From assembly GCF_030848805.1 (NCBI RefSeq), contig NC_092367.1:10993591-11057590 (forward strand): a stretch of 64,000 nt of DNA, given 5' to 3'. This stretch comes from Temnothorax longispinosus. Lineage: Eukaryota; Arthropoda; Insecta; Hymenoptera; Formicidae. The notes under the pieces were generated by a model. It was not told the DNA's origin, made no database searches, and worked only from the letters and a program-made list of their open reading frames with translations. Below, in pieces: positions 11,601-21,914 of the stretch. Both the position numbers and the translations under genes were made by a program. Each line of letters starts with the position of its first letter. Position 1 is the first letter of the stretch.

Positions 11601-12435
11601 TAAACTTCGTAATCTTGTGCCTGATTGGAGGAGCACCGAGATGCACGTAAACACTGGATCGAATGAGATGCAGATCACTTCCAGGATCGATTACGGCTGT
11701 GACATCCTTCCCCAGAATATTCACTTTCTTATACGTCTTCTTGTCACTATGAGATCGGAGCGCATCCACTCTTACTGGAGTAGTATCTTTATTCGCCGAG
11801 TCTGCTCCTTTTGGACACTTTGCAGCAATATGCCCGAATTCACCGCATGAATAACATTTAGATCCTTTCGCCTTATTAGGACACTCCTTACCTAGATGCT
11901 TCGTGTCGCCACAGTTGAAACATCGTTTGCCAGCAGTGGCTGTCGTGGTCTGACCCGCGTTACTCGCCGGCTTCTTCTTACCTTGCGCTTGCGAATGTTG
12001 TCGCGCCTTACTTCGATTACTTTTCTGTATTTCGTATTGCGCAAATCTCTGACGTAACTCCTTAATCGTCGTAGCACCGTATAATATAGATTTATTTACC
12101 TCTTCGTCTTTAACACCGTCGATAATGTACTGTATTTTAGCCTCAATTTCCATCTCCGTGTGACTGGCAAGTTCCAGTACGCGATAGACATACTCTTGAT
12201 ATGTCTCGTCCGACTTTTTCGACACTGCACTCAGTTCTTTATGCACTTGACGACTGTTCATTGTCTTACCGAATTCTTTAATCAACGCTTTCTTGAGCGC
12301 GCCGTATGATTGTACTCGACACTCGAAATTTACGAAAAGCTTAGCCGAACCGCGTAATAGTCTCTTCGCGTAAATAATCTTCTGCACGTCGGTCCACCGG
12401 CACAAATCGGCAGTCTCTTCAAATGACGTAAACCA
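8563..12435 (-). CDS. gypsy gag (C-terminal part)-pol polyprotein
   Basis: One uninterrupted frame of about 1290 codons. In order: gag capsid-like part; two CCHC zinc knuckles (residues ~174-212); aspartic protease near residue 253 with the unusual active-site triplet DPG instead of DTG/DSG; reverse transcriptase with YLDD near 570; RNase H with HTDAS near 718; integrase with an HHCC zinc site (about 885-930), catalytic HIDH, ISDRG and NGQVERLN segments, and a GPY-type C-terminal motif (FLGPYKIV). The polyprotein packages, matures, copies and integrates the element. Translation cannot start in the native gag because a MITE sits just upstream; the track-style first Met lies partly in that MITE. 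The stop lies in the 3' LTR. Confidence 0.93.
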   Translation of the reverse strand, partial: WFTSFEETADLCRWTDVQKIIYAKRLLRGSAKLFVNFECRVQSYGALKKALIKEFGKTMNSRQVHKELSAVSKKSDETYQEYVYRVLELASHTEMEIEAKIQYIIDGVKDEEVNKSILYGATTIKELRQRFAQYEIQKSNRSKARQHSQAQGKKKPASNAGQTTTATAGKRCFNCGDTKHLGKECPNKAKGSKCYSCGEFGHIAAKCPKGADSANKDTTPVRVDALRSHSDKKTYKKVNILGKDVTAVIDPGSDLHLIRSSVYVHLGAPPIRHKITKFNGVGAFNRSTLERFTADVSIDGILFTLDINIVPDDYTGHDLIIGGELSDLAEIRIRKRQAVIRKLNDDESKMTTEDANWAEVLCIGVQDNEEKEAKAQVTLDHVEDPNIRECVRKLVEAYQPRKIKDSGVKMRLILKDEIPVHQNPRRLSAEQRNAVRKIIDEWIEKGIIRPSNSEYASPIVLVKKKDGTWRLCVDYQGINRKIVRVRQPFPLIEDQLDELTDDEVYCVLDLKDGFFHVPLDEDSIRYTAFVTPDGQYEFLMAPFGLCNSPAAFQQLMRAIFKMVKIYLDDVIISAKNEKECLAKLEQVLNVARDYGLRINWKKCKLLVRRVEYLGHIVEAGTVRPSEKKIEAVMRFEKPTRRDKVQSFLGLTGYFRKFIPRYALIARPLSQLLRKGVKFTFAAEQEQAFEQLKTALTNDPVLKLYKIGAETELHTDASKHGLGAILLQRDAEDNQLHPVYYASWKTVGAEEKYSSYELEVLAVIRALRKFRVYLLNIPFRIITDCRAFVQTMSKKDMCLRVARWALQLEEFDYEVKHRAGTAMRHVDALSRNPVECLTIHRTQSALVAQIKQAQTDDPELREKIKSIKTDGDKNFVMSNKVLYKQDGGELLLVVPKIMQKEVILQAHERGHFGWRNTEHLLQREYWFPQMRSKVQQVIGNCIRCLLAEKKRGKAEGLLRPLPKEDRPLDTYHIDHLGPIPSTKKSYAHIFAVVDAFTKFIWLYPTRSTTTDEVITRLRKQAIIFGNPRRIISDRGTAFTSHAFKQYCEEENIEHNLITTGVPRANGQVERLNQSIIAILSKLSTTKPEEWYKHVDKVQQFINSSFNRSIGTSPFELLIGRDMQLREDLQLREILQKTAIETFQQERSAIRSKAKENILKIQKENRETFNKKRKSATKYRVGDVVAIRRTQIGPGLKVHPKFLGPYKIVTMLRGDRYIVEKLGEHESPRRTSTSADNLKPWPNHGWDPDIDVPGGNDSDCDDDVDTMSIEDDADFRMAECGIASDAAAPSLG

Positions 12436-12541
12436 CCCAGTAAGCAAGAAACGTCAATAAACATTTCAACTACATTGCATTAATGTTAAAACGTTGCTGT
12501 AATGTAGTTAAAATGTTTCTTGATGTTTCTTGCTTACTGGG
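12436..12541. mobile_element. 106-bp MITE with CCCAG..CTGGG ends inserted in gypsy gag
   Basis: The ends are inverted repeats starting CCCAGTAAGCAAGAAAC, and the sequence is nearly a complete hairpin. It is flanked by a 2-bp CA duplication (12434-12435 and 12542-12543). Removing it with one CA makes the gag frame continuous. The CCCAG/CTGGG ends and 2-bp duplication match the larger element at 16996-17414. It is non-autonomous. A 2-bp duplication would fit a CACTA/EnSpm-like or related transposase, but this is inference. Confidence 0.88.
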
Positions 12542-13017
12542 CATCTTCCTACGTTCTGTGTGCCGTCGCCACTGAAAGGTGTCAGTGCGTCTTCAACGTC
12601 TTTGTATGTCAACACGAGCTGTCCTGTTCTCACGCCGTGAGGGTTAGGTTCGCGTTCCTCGTAATGCATACGGTTATAACGAGAGGGCGGTGTCGCGTCT
12701 CGTCGCGCGGTCGATAACGATCCTCGATCATGGCGCCCACCGCTATGACCGACCGCAGGGGTTTCCCCCTCGTCTTCATCACAATGTAACACCGTGTCCT
12801 CGCTAACTTCTTCGTCACTAACATCTTCGTCACTAACATCTTCGTCGCTAACATCTTCTTGTGTAGCTGCCCGCAGTCTCTCACGCAGCGTCGCCTTTAG
12901 CCCCGTCACAGGCAATTTTAATTGACGTAATCGCTCTACTAGTTGATTCTCCGTCATAGCGTCAATACTAACTGCGCTGTCCGCCACCAGCACATCGTCA
13001 TTTCTCAGATTATGCAT
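12542..13017 (-). pseudogene. gypsy gag N-terminal part, separated by MITE
   Basis: N-terminal gag. The first ATG in frame is at 13015-13017; the open frame extends further upstream only with a GTG. Visible features are a SAP-like LRQLKLPVTGLKATLRERL segment, four acidic VSDE(D/E)-type repeats, then an Arg/His-rich stretch. The frame runs directly into the MITE at 12541 and stops within it (about 12508). About 450 bp of leader separate it from the 5' LTR. Confidence 0.75.
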
Positions 13018-13447
13018 CTCGCTTTTTTGTGTCGTCCGTTGCCTTATGCTTTTCACGCAAGCCTATTTTGCTATTTGTCGATGATAGAGCATGCTGTTCC
13101 GTCTTCTTCGTCGTTTCGTCTGTCGCCGTATCGTCTTTTCCCGCGTTTCACGCCGAGGAGGCCATCTTGCCACGTCTCGCTGTACGCGATTTCGTCTTCG
13201 TCGCCGCACAACAACTTCGTCGTCGGATCGCCTTATCCGACGTCCTCACTACGGTTACCGCACTCGCAAATTACGTCGTGAACTGTCTCGTATTCGCCGG
13301 ACCAAATCGCCTCTTCGACGCGCACGGACACGTTTCGCGTAGGCACCCGCCTTTGCCTCTCGCGAACTTCTAGAACTTTCTCGCTTCGTCGCTTTTCCCG
13401 CGTCCGTCTTCACTCGCGATCTTACCGTGATCCCGATATCCACGGTT

Positions 13448-13465
13448 ATCCCGGACGAGCCCCCA
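13448..13465 (-). promoter_or_regulatory. gypsy primer-binding site, tRNA-Pro type
   Basis: On the coding strand the 18 bases next to the 5' LTR read TGGGGGCTCGTCCGGGAT, two bases after its end. This is the classic complement of the 3' end of tRNA-Pro, the primer also used by several retroviruses and gypsy elements. Confidence 0.9.
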
Positions 13466-13467
13466 AT

Positions 13468-13633
13468 TGTAGGATCGTAACGGAAAGAAACATAAGGTTT
13501 ATAGGAATAAGCGAAAAAAACTTTTATTAAACAAAGCGCACGAACGTCTTGCCCGTATGGCTTCTCTCGGGAGACTCTCCTCATTCTCTACTCAGCCAAG
13601 CGAGGGCGCCGCTGCGTCGCTCGCGATCCCACA
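13468..13633 (-). repeat. 5' LTR of the gypsy element
   Basis: 166 bp, identical to the 3' LTR except for three substitutions (in AACAGAAAG/AACGGAAAG, ACACAAGG/ACATAAGG and GAAAAGAAC/GAAAAAAAC). It is followed by TATA, matching the four bases before the other LTR. Confidence 0.93.
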
Positions 13634-14336
13634 TATATATTAATTATTTATGCCTTCCAATACTCAAAATAGCTGCTATATTTTCCAAACTTTTTTTGTT
13701 AATAACTTTTTAACGAATAGCGAGCGACGGCTAAAACCTTCTGAAGGTCACTCGGGGTCATGACCTTGACAACATACATCAAGGTCATTGAAATCGGTGA
13801 GGTCGCCCTTAATCTGCAGTTTTACCATTTGGCTTTCTCATAAAGGAAGAATAGAACTCCGGTTAATACTTTCCGAGATATGGCCGATCAAAGTTACAAT
13901 ATCAAACGAAAAAGAAATTTTTGTCATATAGCTGTCATAATTCGAATTTATCGATAAAAAAATGTTTGAACCCAGAAATAGCTTTCCTATTTTATCTAGT
14001 TAAGCCTTGAATTTTTGGAGATTTTTCATTCAATGTTAAAGTATTGATATTGAATTTTACAACTAACCAGAGCAACTGGCGAATTCGTCGAGACGTCACT
14101 TTCCGATCGCCCGACTTCGGGCGCCACTCATGCCTAAGCTATTAATTTTACAAGAAAAATACCCTCCTCCCGGATCTTTTTATAGATAAATTTAATTCTC
14201 TACAAAATTGTCTGTGTCCAATTTTGATGTATTTCAAACGGGTTTCGCAGCGTTTCGAGTAAAAGGTCGAAAGGGGCCAAGTTTTTATAATAATTATTTT
14301 TTTTTACAAAGTAAAAAATTGATATGTTTATATCAG
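13634..14336 (-). repeat. right half of the long palindrome, beyond the gypsy insertion
   Basis: 13634-13830 is the inverse of about 7870-8056 (ATAGCTGCTATATTTTCC.., GGTCATGACCTTGACAACATAC..), and about 14235-14336 is the inverse of 7752-7850. The 400 bp between them have no partner in the left arm, so one arm has gained or lost DNA. The GACCTTGACAACATAC block recurs at 27851-27979 and, more diverged, near 42875-43010. Confidence 0.72.
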
Positions 14337-14478
14337 TCTCAAAAGTCTACAAAAAATATGGTACAAAGAGCATATCATAATTTTAAAAAATAAAAAACAA
14401 TATTTTATTTTTTTAAACTTTCGCCTCTCTATTTCATTGGTTCGAAAAAATTACTCGTAGAATACTATCCCAAAATTC
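14337..14478 (+). repeat. tandem repeat monomer used as target of LINE B copy 1
   Basis: The ~135-bp unit (CTACAAAAAATATGG.., CATATCAT.ATTTTTAAAAAATAAAA.., ATACTATCCCAAAATTC) is repeated with divergence at 22139-22278 and again partly from 22279, on the other side of LINE B. Its last 17 bases are the LINE target duplication. Confidence 0.6.
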
Positions 14479-14512
14479 ACTTGGTTAGTGGAGCGAGTGT
14501 GTTGTGCATGTG

Positions 14513-16245
14513 TTCGAAATACCGCTTATAAGGATAGGAAACAGTGGTGTGCTGCCATCTGTTAGAATAACTGAATCACTAATTACGTCCCTGAAAGGCT
14601 CTAGCGGGACGAACGTGGGTCCTAGTTATATCCCAAAATAGTGTCGCGGCGGCGCTGCTATACAATGTGGTAGCGCTACCTGGCTTCCGGTTTCTTCACG
14701 GAAGTTCGGTTGTTCTTGAGAGAGCGTGCGTTCATTACGCTTCTGTTCGTCGTTGTAAGAGTCACGCGTGCTGAGTCAGACAGACTCGTAGTCTCATTAT
14801 GCTTGTATTAAGCTCGCGATTTCGTGTATAGATTTCAGCGGAATTCCGGCTGAAGTAAAAAGAGGAACCTGATACATCAGGTGCTAGATTGTATCAGCAT
14901 ATACGCTACGGACGAACAAAGGAGACGTATTTCGCCATTATTCCCGTTATTGAAGAATGTCCGCCATTACGGACGATCTGACGACTGATGGAAATTTCAG
15001 AGCCTTGAGGTATAAAGGCATACGGCTGGCGATTGAGATAGAATTCTTCCTATGCGAAGATCCACGAAAAAGGTAACTCTCGTTCAGTTTAAAGAATCAT
15101 TGATCTTGAGAATGGGCTAAGGTGCTTTAGCTAAACGGCGATCTCTGATTCCAGAACATTCGAGAGCTTCGATATTACGTTTGGATGGTGATCACCAAAA
15201 GCGCCCCGTATATTTGTGTGGCATTTCTATCCCATCCCCGCGCCTTCTCACCTTCAGTGACGAGGCCGGACAAGAAGCTACCTTCTCATTGCTTGAGTAC
15301 TTAAAGTACTATATTAAATTTGGTTGCAACCACGTGTAAAAAATAATTCTTCAATTGTAAACTGAATATTAATAATTGTTTGAAAGACACGGCCGTTGTC
15401 AGTAAAAGCTATATTTCGTCTTTGTAAATATCTCGCGAACTCAATACGATTGATTATAATTATATTGAATTATTTGAATTCTTCCGATACTTTGCGTTGT
15501 ATATACTTTGCTCTATATTATTAATTATCGTTCCGAAAATACTATTGCATTTTACTTTAGGAGATATTCTCTCTCTCCGTCAGATACTCTTTTATTTGAC
15601 AAAACATGGATAAATGCGTACATATTTCAATTGTTTTGAATTAACAAACAACTCAGATGACGATTGTCATATATGTTCAGAAGCATATCATCTTTATATG
15701 CACATTATTATTAACATAAATTCAGTTTCACAATCTAATTCTGACTGTTCTTTCGAATAATAAGAAGCTTAAAAGTAAAAGATGTATGCATTCTTCCATT
15801 ACTTATTTACTATTTTATATGATATTTTGTGAATTTATAATGTCATCGATATTAATAACTTTGTGCGTATTAATGGTCTGTTCAACTGTTTAACTATTCA
15901 GGAGTGGAATTCATGTGAAATACACTCAACTCTTCATGTTTATAGATCTTCTGTTCTACAGAAATTATATTATTTTATAAACCTTCAACTAATAGATTTT
16001 AGTTTAGGATTTCTCTGATAAACTGAAAGATTGCTTTGAGTTGATTGACCATTGATACAAATTTTATGCTGAAGTGCTTATTTTATATTCATGTGATTTG
16101 TTATTGATAAGACGTTTTCTTCCTTTATCAGACTTAAGAAATTTTAAAAGTCTTCTCGAAACACTCTTCAAAATATATTGACTAAACGATATCAAGTTTC
16201 CTGATCCTTAACACCATTACGTAGATCACGATTCATTCGAAACGT
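14513..16245. other. unidentified 1.7-kb insertion in the LINE B 5' UTR, possible solo LTR
   Basis: Copy 2 of family B runs directly from GTTGTGCATG to CGTGTGAGAGTTGCGG, while here about 1.73 kb interrupts it. The inserted DNA starts near TGTGTTCGAAATACC and ends near TTCGAAACGTGTACA, i.e. TGT..ACA with partly inverted ends. No ORF above 60 codons is present. A long solo LTR is the simplest reading, but there is no internal duplicate and the target duplication (GCA?) is not clear. Confidence 0.45.
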
Positions 16246-16603
16246 GTACAGCACGCGTGTGAGAGTTGCGGATAAATTAGGCGAGAGTTTAGAGGGAAAT
16301 AGGATATGAGGTAGGCGATAAACCGATAGAAAGGTAGGAAGAAGAGCTTAAATTTAGCATAAGATAATAGATGCAGCAGAGAAATATTAATTAGTGAAGG
16401 AAAAGAGTGCTAAATATTCTAGAGAGAGGAGAGGTTAGGTGAGAGAAGGCGAAAGAAAATCGCTGTGCGTTCCAAAAGGGAGCGAGATTTGCGTCACGCA
16501 TAGAGTAGGTAGCGACACTAGACACTAGACGGAACGGTCTAGGCATAGAGGTAGCGGTTAAGGAGATTGGTTGGAAGGAGAGCGTGCACGCGGGGCGCAC
16601 AGG

Positions 16604-18139
16604 ATGGAGGGAGAGACAGGCGAGAGTGAAAAGGCAGCAATAAAGAATAAAAATGAGAATCCGGCTACAGTGTCGGATAGTTCATGCAGTGAGAAAACGG
16701 ATAAAGAAGTTTTTGCCACACCAAAAGAAGAAAAAAGAGGAAAGGGAAAACTTACAAAGGAGGAGTTAAGAAGGAGAGAAAGATCGGGCTCGCTCAGCAT
16801 ACTGGAGTTTATGACAAATGATAACAGTACGGCATGCGAGTTAGCGAAAGCCAAGAGGAAAAGAGAGGAAAACGAACAACGTACGATGGAAATTTTCAAG
16901 AAAGATAACAAGACAGTGAGAACGCCACCAGGTATGGACAAAGCGAAGGATGGAGCCGGTGCTGTAGGTAAGAAGAGAGAAGAGGAAGGAGTCCTCCCAG
17001 CAAACGAAAAAAGATTGAAAAGAATTAAAACGGGATTGCCAGGAATTCAATTAAGGACTTTCCGAATTCCATTTTGTCCAAAAAAGGGATTGAAATAGTT
17101 TCAATATCATGGAATTCCTTATTTTGGAAAGAATTTGTCTTTTTTGAATCCCATCCAATTCCGACACAAAAACGTAACGAAATGAATACCACTGAATGCC
17201 AAGTTAGGGATTGGAAAGTTTTGTCATGAATTCCATTGAATACCATTGATTCCGTTAACGAAATGAATACCATTGAATGCCAAACTAGGAATTAAAAATT
17301 TCCGTATTGAATTCAATGGAATTCAATGGAAACTATTTCAATCCCTTTTTTGGACAAAATGGAATTCCTGGCAATCCCGTTTTAATTCTTTTCAATCTTT
17401 TTTCGTTTGCTGGGCTGTCAGCAACAAAGAAGGATGAAGAGGACGGTTCGCTATTAGCAGTCTTGAGAGAGATTAGAAACGAAATGAGGGACCTGAGAGA
17501 AAATAGATGAGAGAGATAAGAGAGAGGATGAACGTCTTAGAAGAGGGTCGGAGAAAAAAAGAAGAAAAGGTAGAGGAAAGGATGGATAAGATAGAAGTGA
17601 GGCTATCGAAGATCGAACGAAGGAGTGAAAACACAACGGATGAAACGACCGGCGGCAAAATGGAGGAGATTGTGGGAAAGGTGGCGGAGATGGTGAGGAA
17701 GAGAGAAAGAAATATAAAGGAAAGGAAGGAAAAGAAAAATAATTTAGTGATCAGAGGACTACATAAAGAGGAAAACAAGAGCTTAATAGACACAGCGGAG
17801 ACGTTTCTGGAGAGGGAGTTTTGTGCAAGAGCGGGAGTGAAGAAGATGCGGTCATCAGGCAGAGTAGGAGGAGAGATAATAATAGTCGAAATGGACTGCT
17901 GGGAAGCGAAGGATAACATCATGAAGGAGAAGAAGAAACTGGGAAGTAAGAAAATTTTCATTAATCACGATTTGACCTTTGAGGACAGAGAAGTGCAAAG
18001 ACGGATAAAAGAAAGGGCATGGAAAAAGAAAACAGAAGGAAAATGGGTGAAAATAGGTTTTAGGAAGCTAGAGATACAAGGTAGAAAGTATGTATGGAGC
18101 GAGGAAGAAAATAAGCTAATAGAAAAGGAAAATTTCTAG
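16604..18139 (+). pseudogene. LINE family B ORF1, interrupted by a MITE and a frameshift
   Basis: Starts at ATG 16604; the open frame reaches further upstream only through TTG. It contains KRGKGKLTKEELRRRERSGS, a KAKRKREENEQ segment, then coiled coil (about 17450-17720) and a C-terminal part with NNLVIRGLHKEENKS and a Trp/Lys-rich tail. It is homologous to 39075-39838 of copy 2, which lacks the MITE. Lesions: MITE at 16996-17414 and a one-base frameshift near 17505. It is presumed to bind element RNA. Confidence 0.8.
16996..17414. mobile_element. 419-bp palindromic MITE, CCCAG..CTGGG ends
   Basis: About 100 bp at each end are inverse copies, starting CCCAGCAAACGAAAAAAG. Inside lie two direct copies of a AACGAAATGAATACCA..TGAATGCCAA unit (about 17175-17205 and 17258-17285). 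A 2-bp CT is duplicated at 16994-16995 and 17415-17416. Copy 2 of LINE B (near 39635) shows the empty site. It shares end sequence and duplication length with 12436-12541. Confidence 0.88.
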
Positions 18140-18210
18140 AGGACTGCCAAGTTAGGAGAAGAGTATCAGTAAGTCGAGACATTCAAGAGGACAATAGGCA
18201 AACAACACGA

Positions 18211-21200
18211 ATGGAGGACGGAAAAGTGAAGAAGATGAAGAAAGAAAATGGGCGAAAGATAATTTTTTGGAATGTAGCAGGTATAGAGAGGCAGGACAAA
18301 GATTGTTGGAATTACATAGTAGGTTTCGATTTTATAGGATTATGTAAAACATGGTTAGAGGAAAAGGGATGGGATAGAATTAAGGGTAGATTGCCAGAAA
18401 CGCACATTTGGAAAAACATTAACGCTGTAAAGGAAAAAAGGAAGGGTAGGGCGAAGGGAGGATTACTAATAGGTATTATAAAAGGCTGGATGGCGGAAGT
18501 GGAGAATTATGAAAGTATAATGATTACAGAAAGAATTGCGCGAACAAGAATAGTAAAAAAAGAAAAAGGGCTAAATATTTTTACAGTATATAATGTAAGA
18601 ACAAAGAAAGATGTTGAAGAGATAATGGCAAAAATAACAGAGCAATGCGAAGGATGCGAAGGAGAGGATATTATTATAGGAGGTGATTTTAATATTAGAA
18701 TAGGAAACTTAGGAGGTTGTAGGGAGGAGGAGTATGACTTTGAAAAGGAGAGTAAAGATAAAGTTATAGAAGATGGCGGCAGAAATTTTGTGGATATGAT
18801 AAATGAAAAAGGATAGTATTTTTTGAATGGATGTACAGAGGGGGATTGGGAGGGGGAATATACGTATGTGGGTGCGAGAGGGTGCTCGGTAATTGATTAT
18901 GCAATTGTAAACGATAGTGCGCAAGAGCGAGTGTTGGAATTTAGAATAGGGGACAGGGTGGACTTGGATCATTTGCCTCTGACCTTGTTACTGGAGGAAG
19001 AGAAGAATACGAGACAAATGGAGGGGTGTACAGAAGAGGAGAAGAAGAGGAACGGAATATGTCAAAGAAGATCATAGTTTGGAACGAAGAGGCAAGGCAA
19101 TTATACAGGGAGAGGACGGAGGTATGGAATGAAACCGAGGACCAGGAAATGGAGTCAGTGGATAGGAAATGGGAGAAAATAAAAAACAAGATCCTTGGAG
19201 CCTTAGTGTATAAGGAAATTAAGTTAAAGAAGAGAAGGAAAATAGGGCACAAAGATTGGTGGGATAGAAGTTGTACCAGAAAGAAGAGGGAGGTGAAAAG
19301 AAAGTACAGAAGGTGGAGATGTGGAAGGGGAGTAAGGAAGACTATTTGGAAGAAAAGAAATGCCTGAAGGGGTGGTTAGAGAGCAAAAGGATGGAGAAGA
19401 GAGTGAGGGATGAAGAGGAATTAAGAAAACTGAAGGACGAAAAGAAAATTTGGAACTATATAAACAGTCGAAGAAAGAAGAAAGAATGGAAAGAGAATAA
19501 TATTCCGAAAGAGAACTGGAAAAGTTATTTCATGGAGCTGTTAGGTGGAACCGAGATGGTAGGAAGGGAAGAGGCGTTGGAAATGCGTGACATGGGAACA
19601 GAAGAAAGAAATGAAGAGCAGGTTCAAGACACAGATAAAGAGCTGCAAGAAGAGGAGATAGTGAGGGCAGTCAGGAACATGAAGCTAGACAAAGCTGCAG
19701 GTGTCGATGGAATCCCAATGGAAGCATGGCTGTATGGTGGCGCAGCGGTAAGAGGAGGTCTAATTGATCTGTTGAAGCTCATTTGGAAGAAAAGTAAAAT
19801 TCCGACCAAATGGCGAACAAGCATAGTTGTCCCTCTATATAAAAGAGGGGATAAAGAGAGAACAGACAACTACAGAGGGATCTCGCTGTGTGCACTGCAT
19901 ACAAGGTATATGCTGAAATTCTAAGGAACAGATTGGAGGAAATAATGGAGAGGAAAGGGATGATACCTGACAGTCAAGCCGGCTTTAGGAAAGGGAGGTC
20001 CACGATGGATAATATATTTATCTGGAACCATATAGTGCAAAGGGAGAAGGAGAAAGGTACGGCAATTGTGAAAGACAAGATTTTCGCAATGTTTGTGGAT
20101 CTAAGGGCAGCATTCGACAACGTTGACAGAGAAATTTTATGGAAAATAATGGAAGAGAAAAGAGTGGATCGCAGTTTAACAAACAGGATAAAAGAAATCT
20201 ACAAAGAGACGGAGGTGACAATAAGGACGATGGATGAGTTCACAAGATGCTTCAAGACGAAGAAAGGTGTAAGGCAAGGCTGTGTGATGAGTCCCGCACT
20301 GTTCAATCTATACAATGCGGACATTGATAAAGTTTTAGAAAAGCATGGTATAGGAGGAGTGGAGCTTGGAGGAGTGAGAGTATGGTCATTAGCATACGCG
20401 GATGATATGGTTTTGGTAGCGAAAAATAGAGAGGCTTTACTAGATATGATGAGCATGTTAAAAAGATTCTTAAAAGAAAGAAAACTAGAATTAAATACAG
20501 AAAAAACTAAAGTGCTAGTATTTAATAGTAAAGGTAAAAAATGTCATGGAAATGGGGCGAAAAAATAATAGAGGAAGTAGATAGGTTTAAATACCTGGGT
20601 TTCACGTTTAATAGGAAAGGTAATTATGTCGATCATATAACAGAGCTGAAAAGGAAAAGAAGGATCGCGGCAAACAGGGTCTGGGGCTTAGGAGAAAGAT
20701 TATGTAAAGATGATTTTAGTAGAAGATGGACGCTTTTTAAGTACCTAGTGAAAAGTGTGATGGAATACGGAGCAGAAATATGGGGGTGGAGTGAAAAAAA
20801 GGAGTTGGAAAAAGTCATGTTAGATTATGTAAGATGGGTATTTAGACTAGATTTTTGCACACCGAGGTATGTAATACTAAGGGAACTAGGATTAAAGAAA
20901 CTTAAAACCTGTTGGGGCATAAGAGCCATGAGATTCGAAAAGAAGCAGAGAGAAAAAAGACGGAAGTTTAGTAAAGGTATGTTGGGATGAAAAGGACACA
21001 ATGGATAAAAAGAAAAACAATTTATATAGTTTGGAACGAGAAAGGTTTTATAATAACAATGGTTGGAGCTCTGAAGTAATAAAAGAATTAAATAATGAAG
21101 GTAAAAATACTGAAGGCTTAGTAAGAATAAGGGAACAGGACATACAAGGGCAAATAATAAACAGTAAAATAGTAGAGGCAAGGTATAATTCAAGGTACAA

Positions 21201-21914
21201 AGAGATAGAAGCGAGCAACAAAACACCGAGTTATTTATTAAAAGCGAACTTGGATAAAGTAAAAACAGGAGACGAGATTAGAGCGATGGTAAAATTAAGG
21301 TGCGGCAATTTAGAGGATACAAATAAATATTGGCTTGACGAGGAAGATACGAAGTGTAGATTCTGCAAGTCAGGTAGGGACAACTTACAAGTAAACCTAG
21401 GCAAGTGTTACTCGCCGATTTTAATGAAACTTTACATATTTGTAGTACTTTGAAAAATATTTGACACGTATTTTTTTTTATCGGCAAAAGTCCACTCTGA
21501 AGGGTGAAAACACCCCTTTAAACGTGGAATTTTGATGTATCTGGACGCCATATTGGGTCGGCCATTTTGAATTTCATACTTTTGACATAAGATTTAGTTT
21601 CAGCGACCCCAAAAACCCCCTAACACGTTTATTTCCAACTTATTTCACCTAATATGTTAAATCAACCCCTTACGTTTAAAGGGGTGTTTTCACCCTTCAG
21701 AGTGGACCTTTGCCGATAAAAAAAAATACGTGTCAAATATTTTTCAAAGTACTACAAATATGTAAAGTTTCATTAAAATCGGCGAGTAACACTTGCCTAG
21801 GTTTACTTGTTAGAGCATTATATAAGCGAGTGCAACATCACAAGTATGTGGTTTGAGAACTTAGGTAGGGATAACGGAGAACGATTAGAGAATACATGCG
21901 ATGACAAGAATTGA
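18211..21914 (+). pseudogene. LINE family B ORF2: AP endonuclease + reverse transcriptase, broken
   Basis: Endonuclease: IIFWNVAGIERQDKDCW near 18255, GGDFNIRIG near 18680 and DLDHLPL near 18961, where the usual SDHHP has drifted. Reverse transcriptase: AAGVDGIPMEAWLYGG near 19698, FRKGRSTMDN near 19984, DLRAAFDNVDRE near 20098, VRQGCVMSPALFN near 20270 and YADD at about 20395. The C-terminus has C-x2-C near 21357 and ends at TGA 21912-21914 once the MITE at 21388-21809 is discounted. Lesions: TAG at 18814-18816 and frameshifts near 19060, 19350, 19900, 20545 and 20990. Non-functional. Confidence 0.88.
21388..21809. mobile_element. 422-bp MITE with long inverted repeats, TTA target duplication
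   Basis: Inverted arms of about 150 bp start CAAGTAAACCTAGGCAAG and include AAACACCCCTTTAAACG and ACTCTGAAGGGTGAAAAC. TTA is duplicated at 21385-21387 and 21810-21812. Removing the element and one TTA gives an open ORF2 C-terminus to 21914. A 3-bp TTA duplication is typical of PIF/Harbinger elements. That assignment is inference, since no transposase is present. Confidence 0.88.

Larger units (their letters stand above)
8439..13633 (-). mobile_element. Ty3/gypsy LTR retrotransposon, nearly intact
   Basis: The element is bounded by 166-bp direct LTRs (8439-8604 and 13468-13633) that differ at only 3 positions by my count, with TG..CA ends and a 4-bp TATA target duplication. Coding is on the minus strand: a 5' leader, gag with two zinc knuckles, protease, reverse transcriptase, RNase H and integrase in one frame. 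There is no envelope ORF. The only clear coding lesion is a 106-bp MITE in gag (12436-12541). LTR similarity means it inserted recently relative to the surrounding LINEs. It lies inside a palindromic repeat whose arm resumes on the far side. Confidence 0.95.

Noticed and set aside
13029..13584. Open frames in the gypsy 5' leader on both strands
   Set aside because: No domain, overlap with LTR and primer-binding site, and codon content unlike gag-pol.
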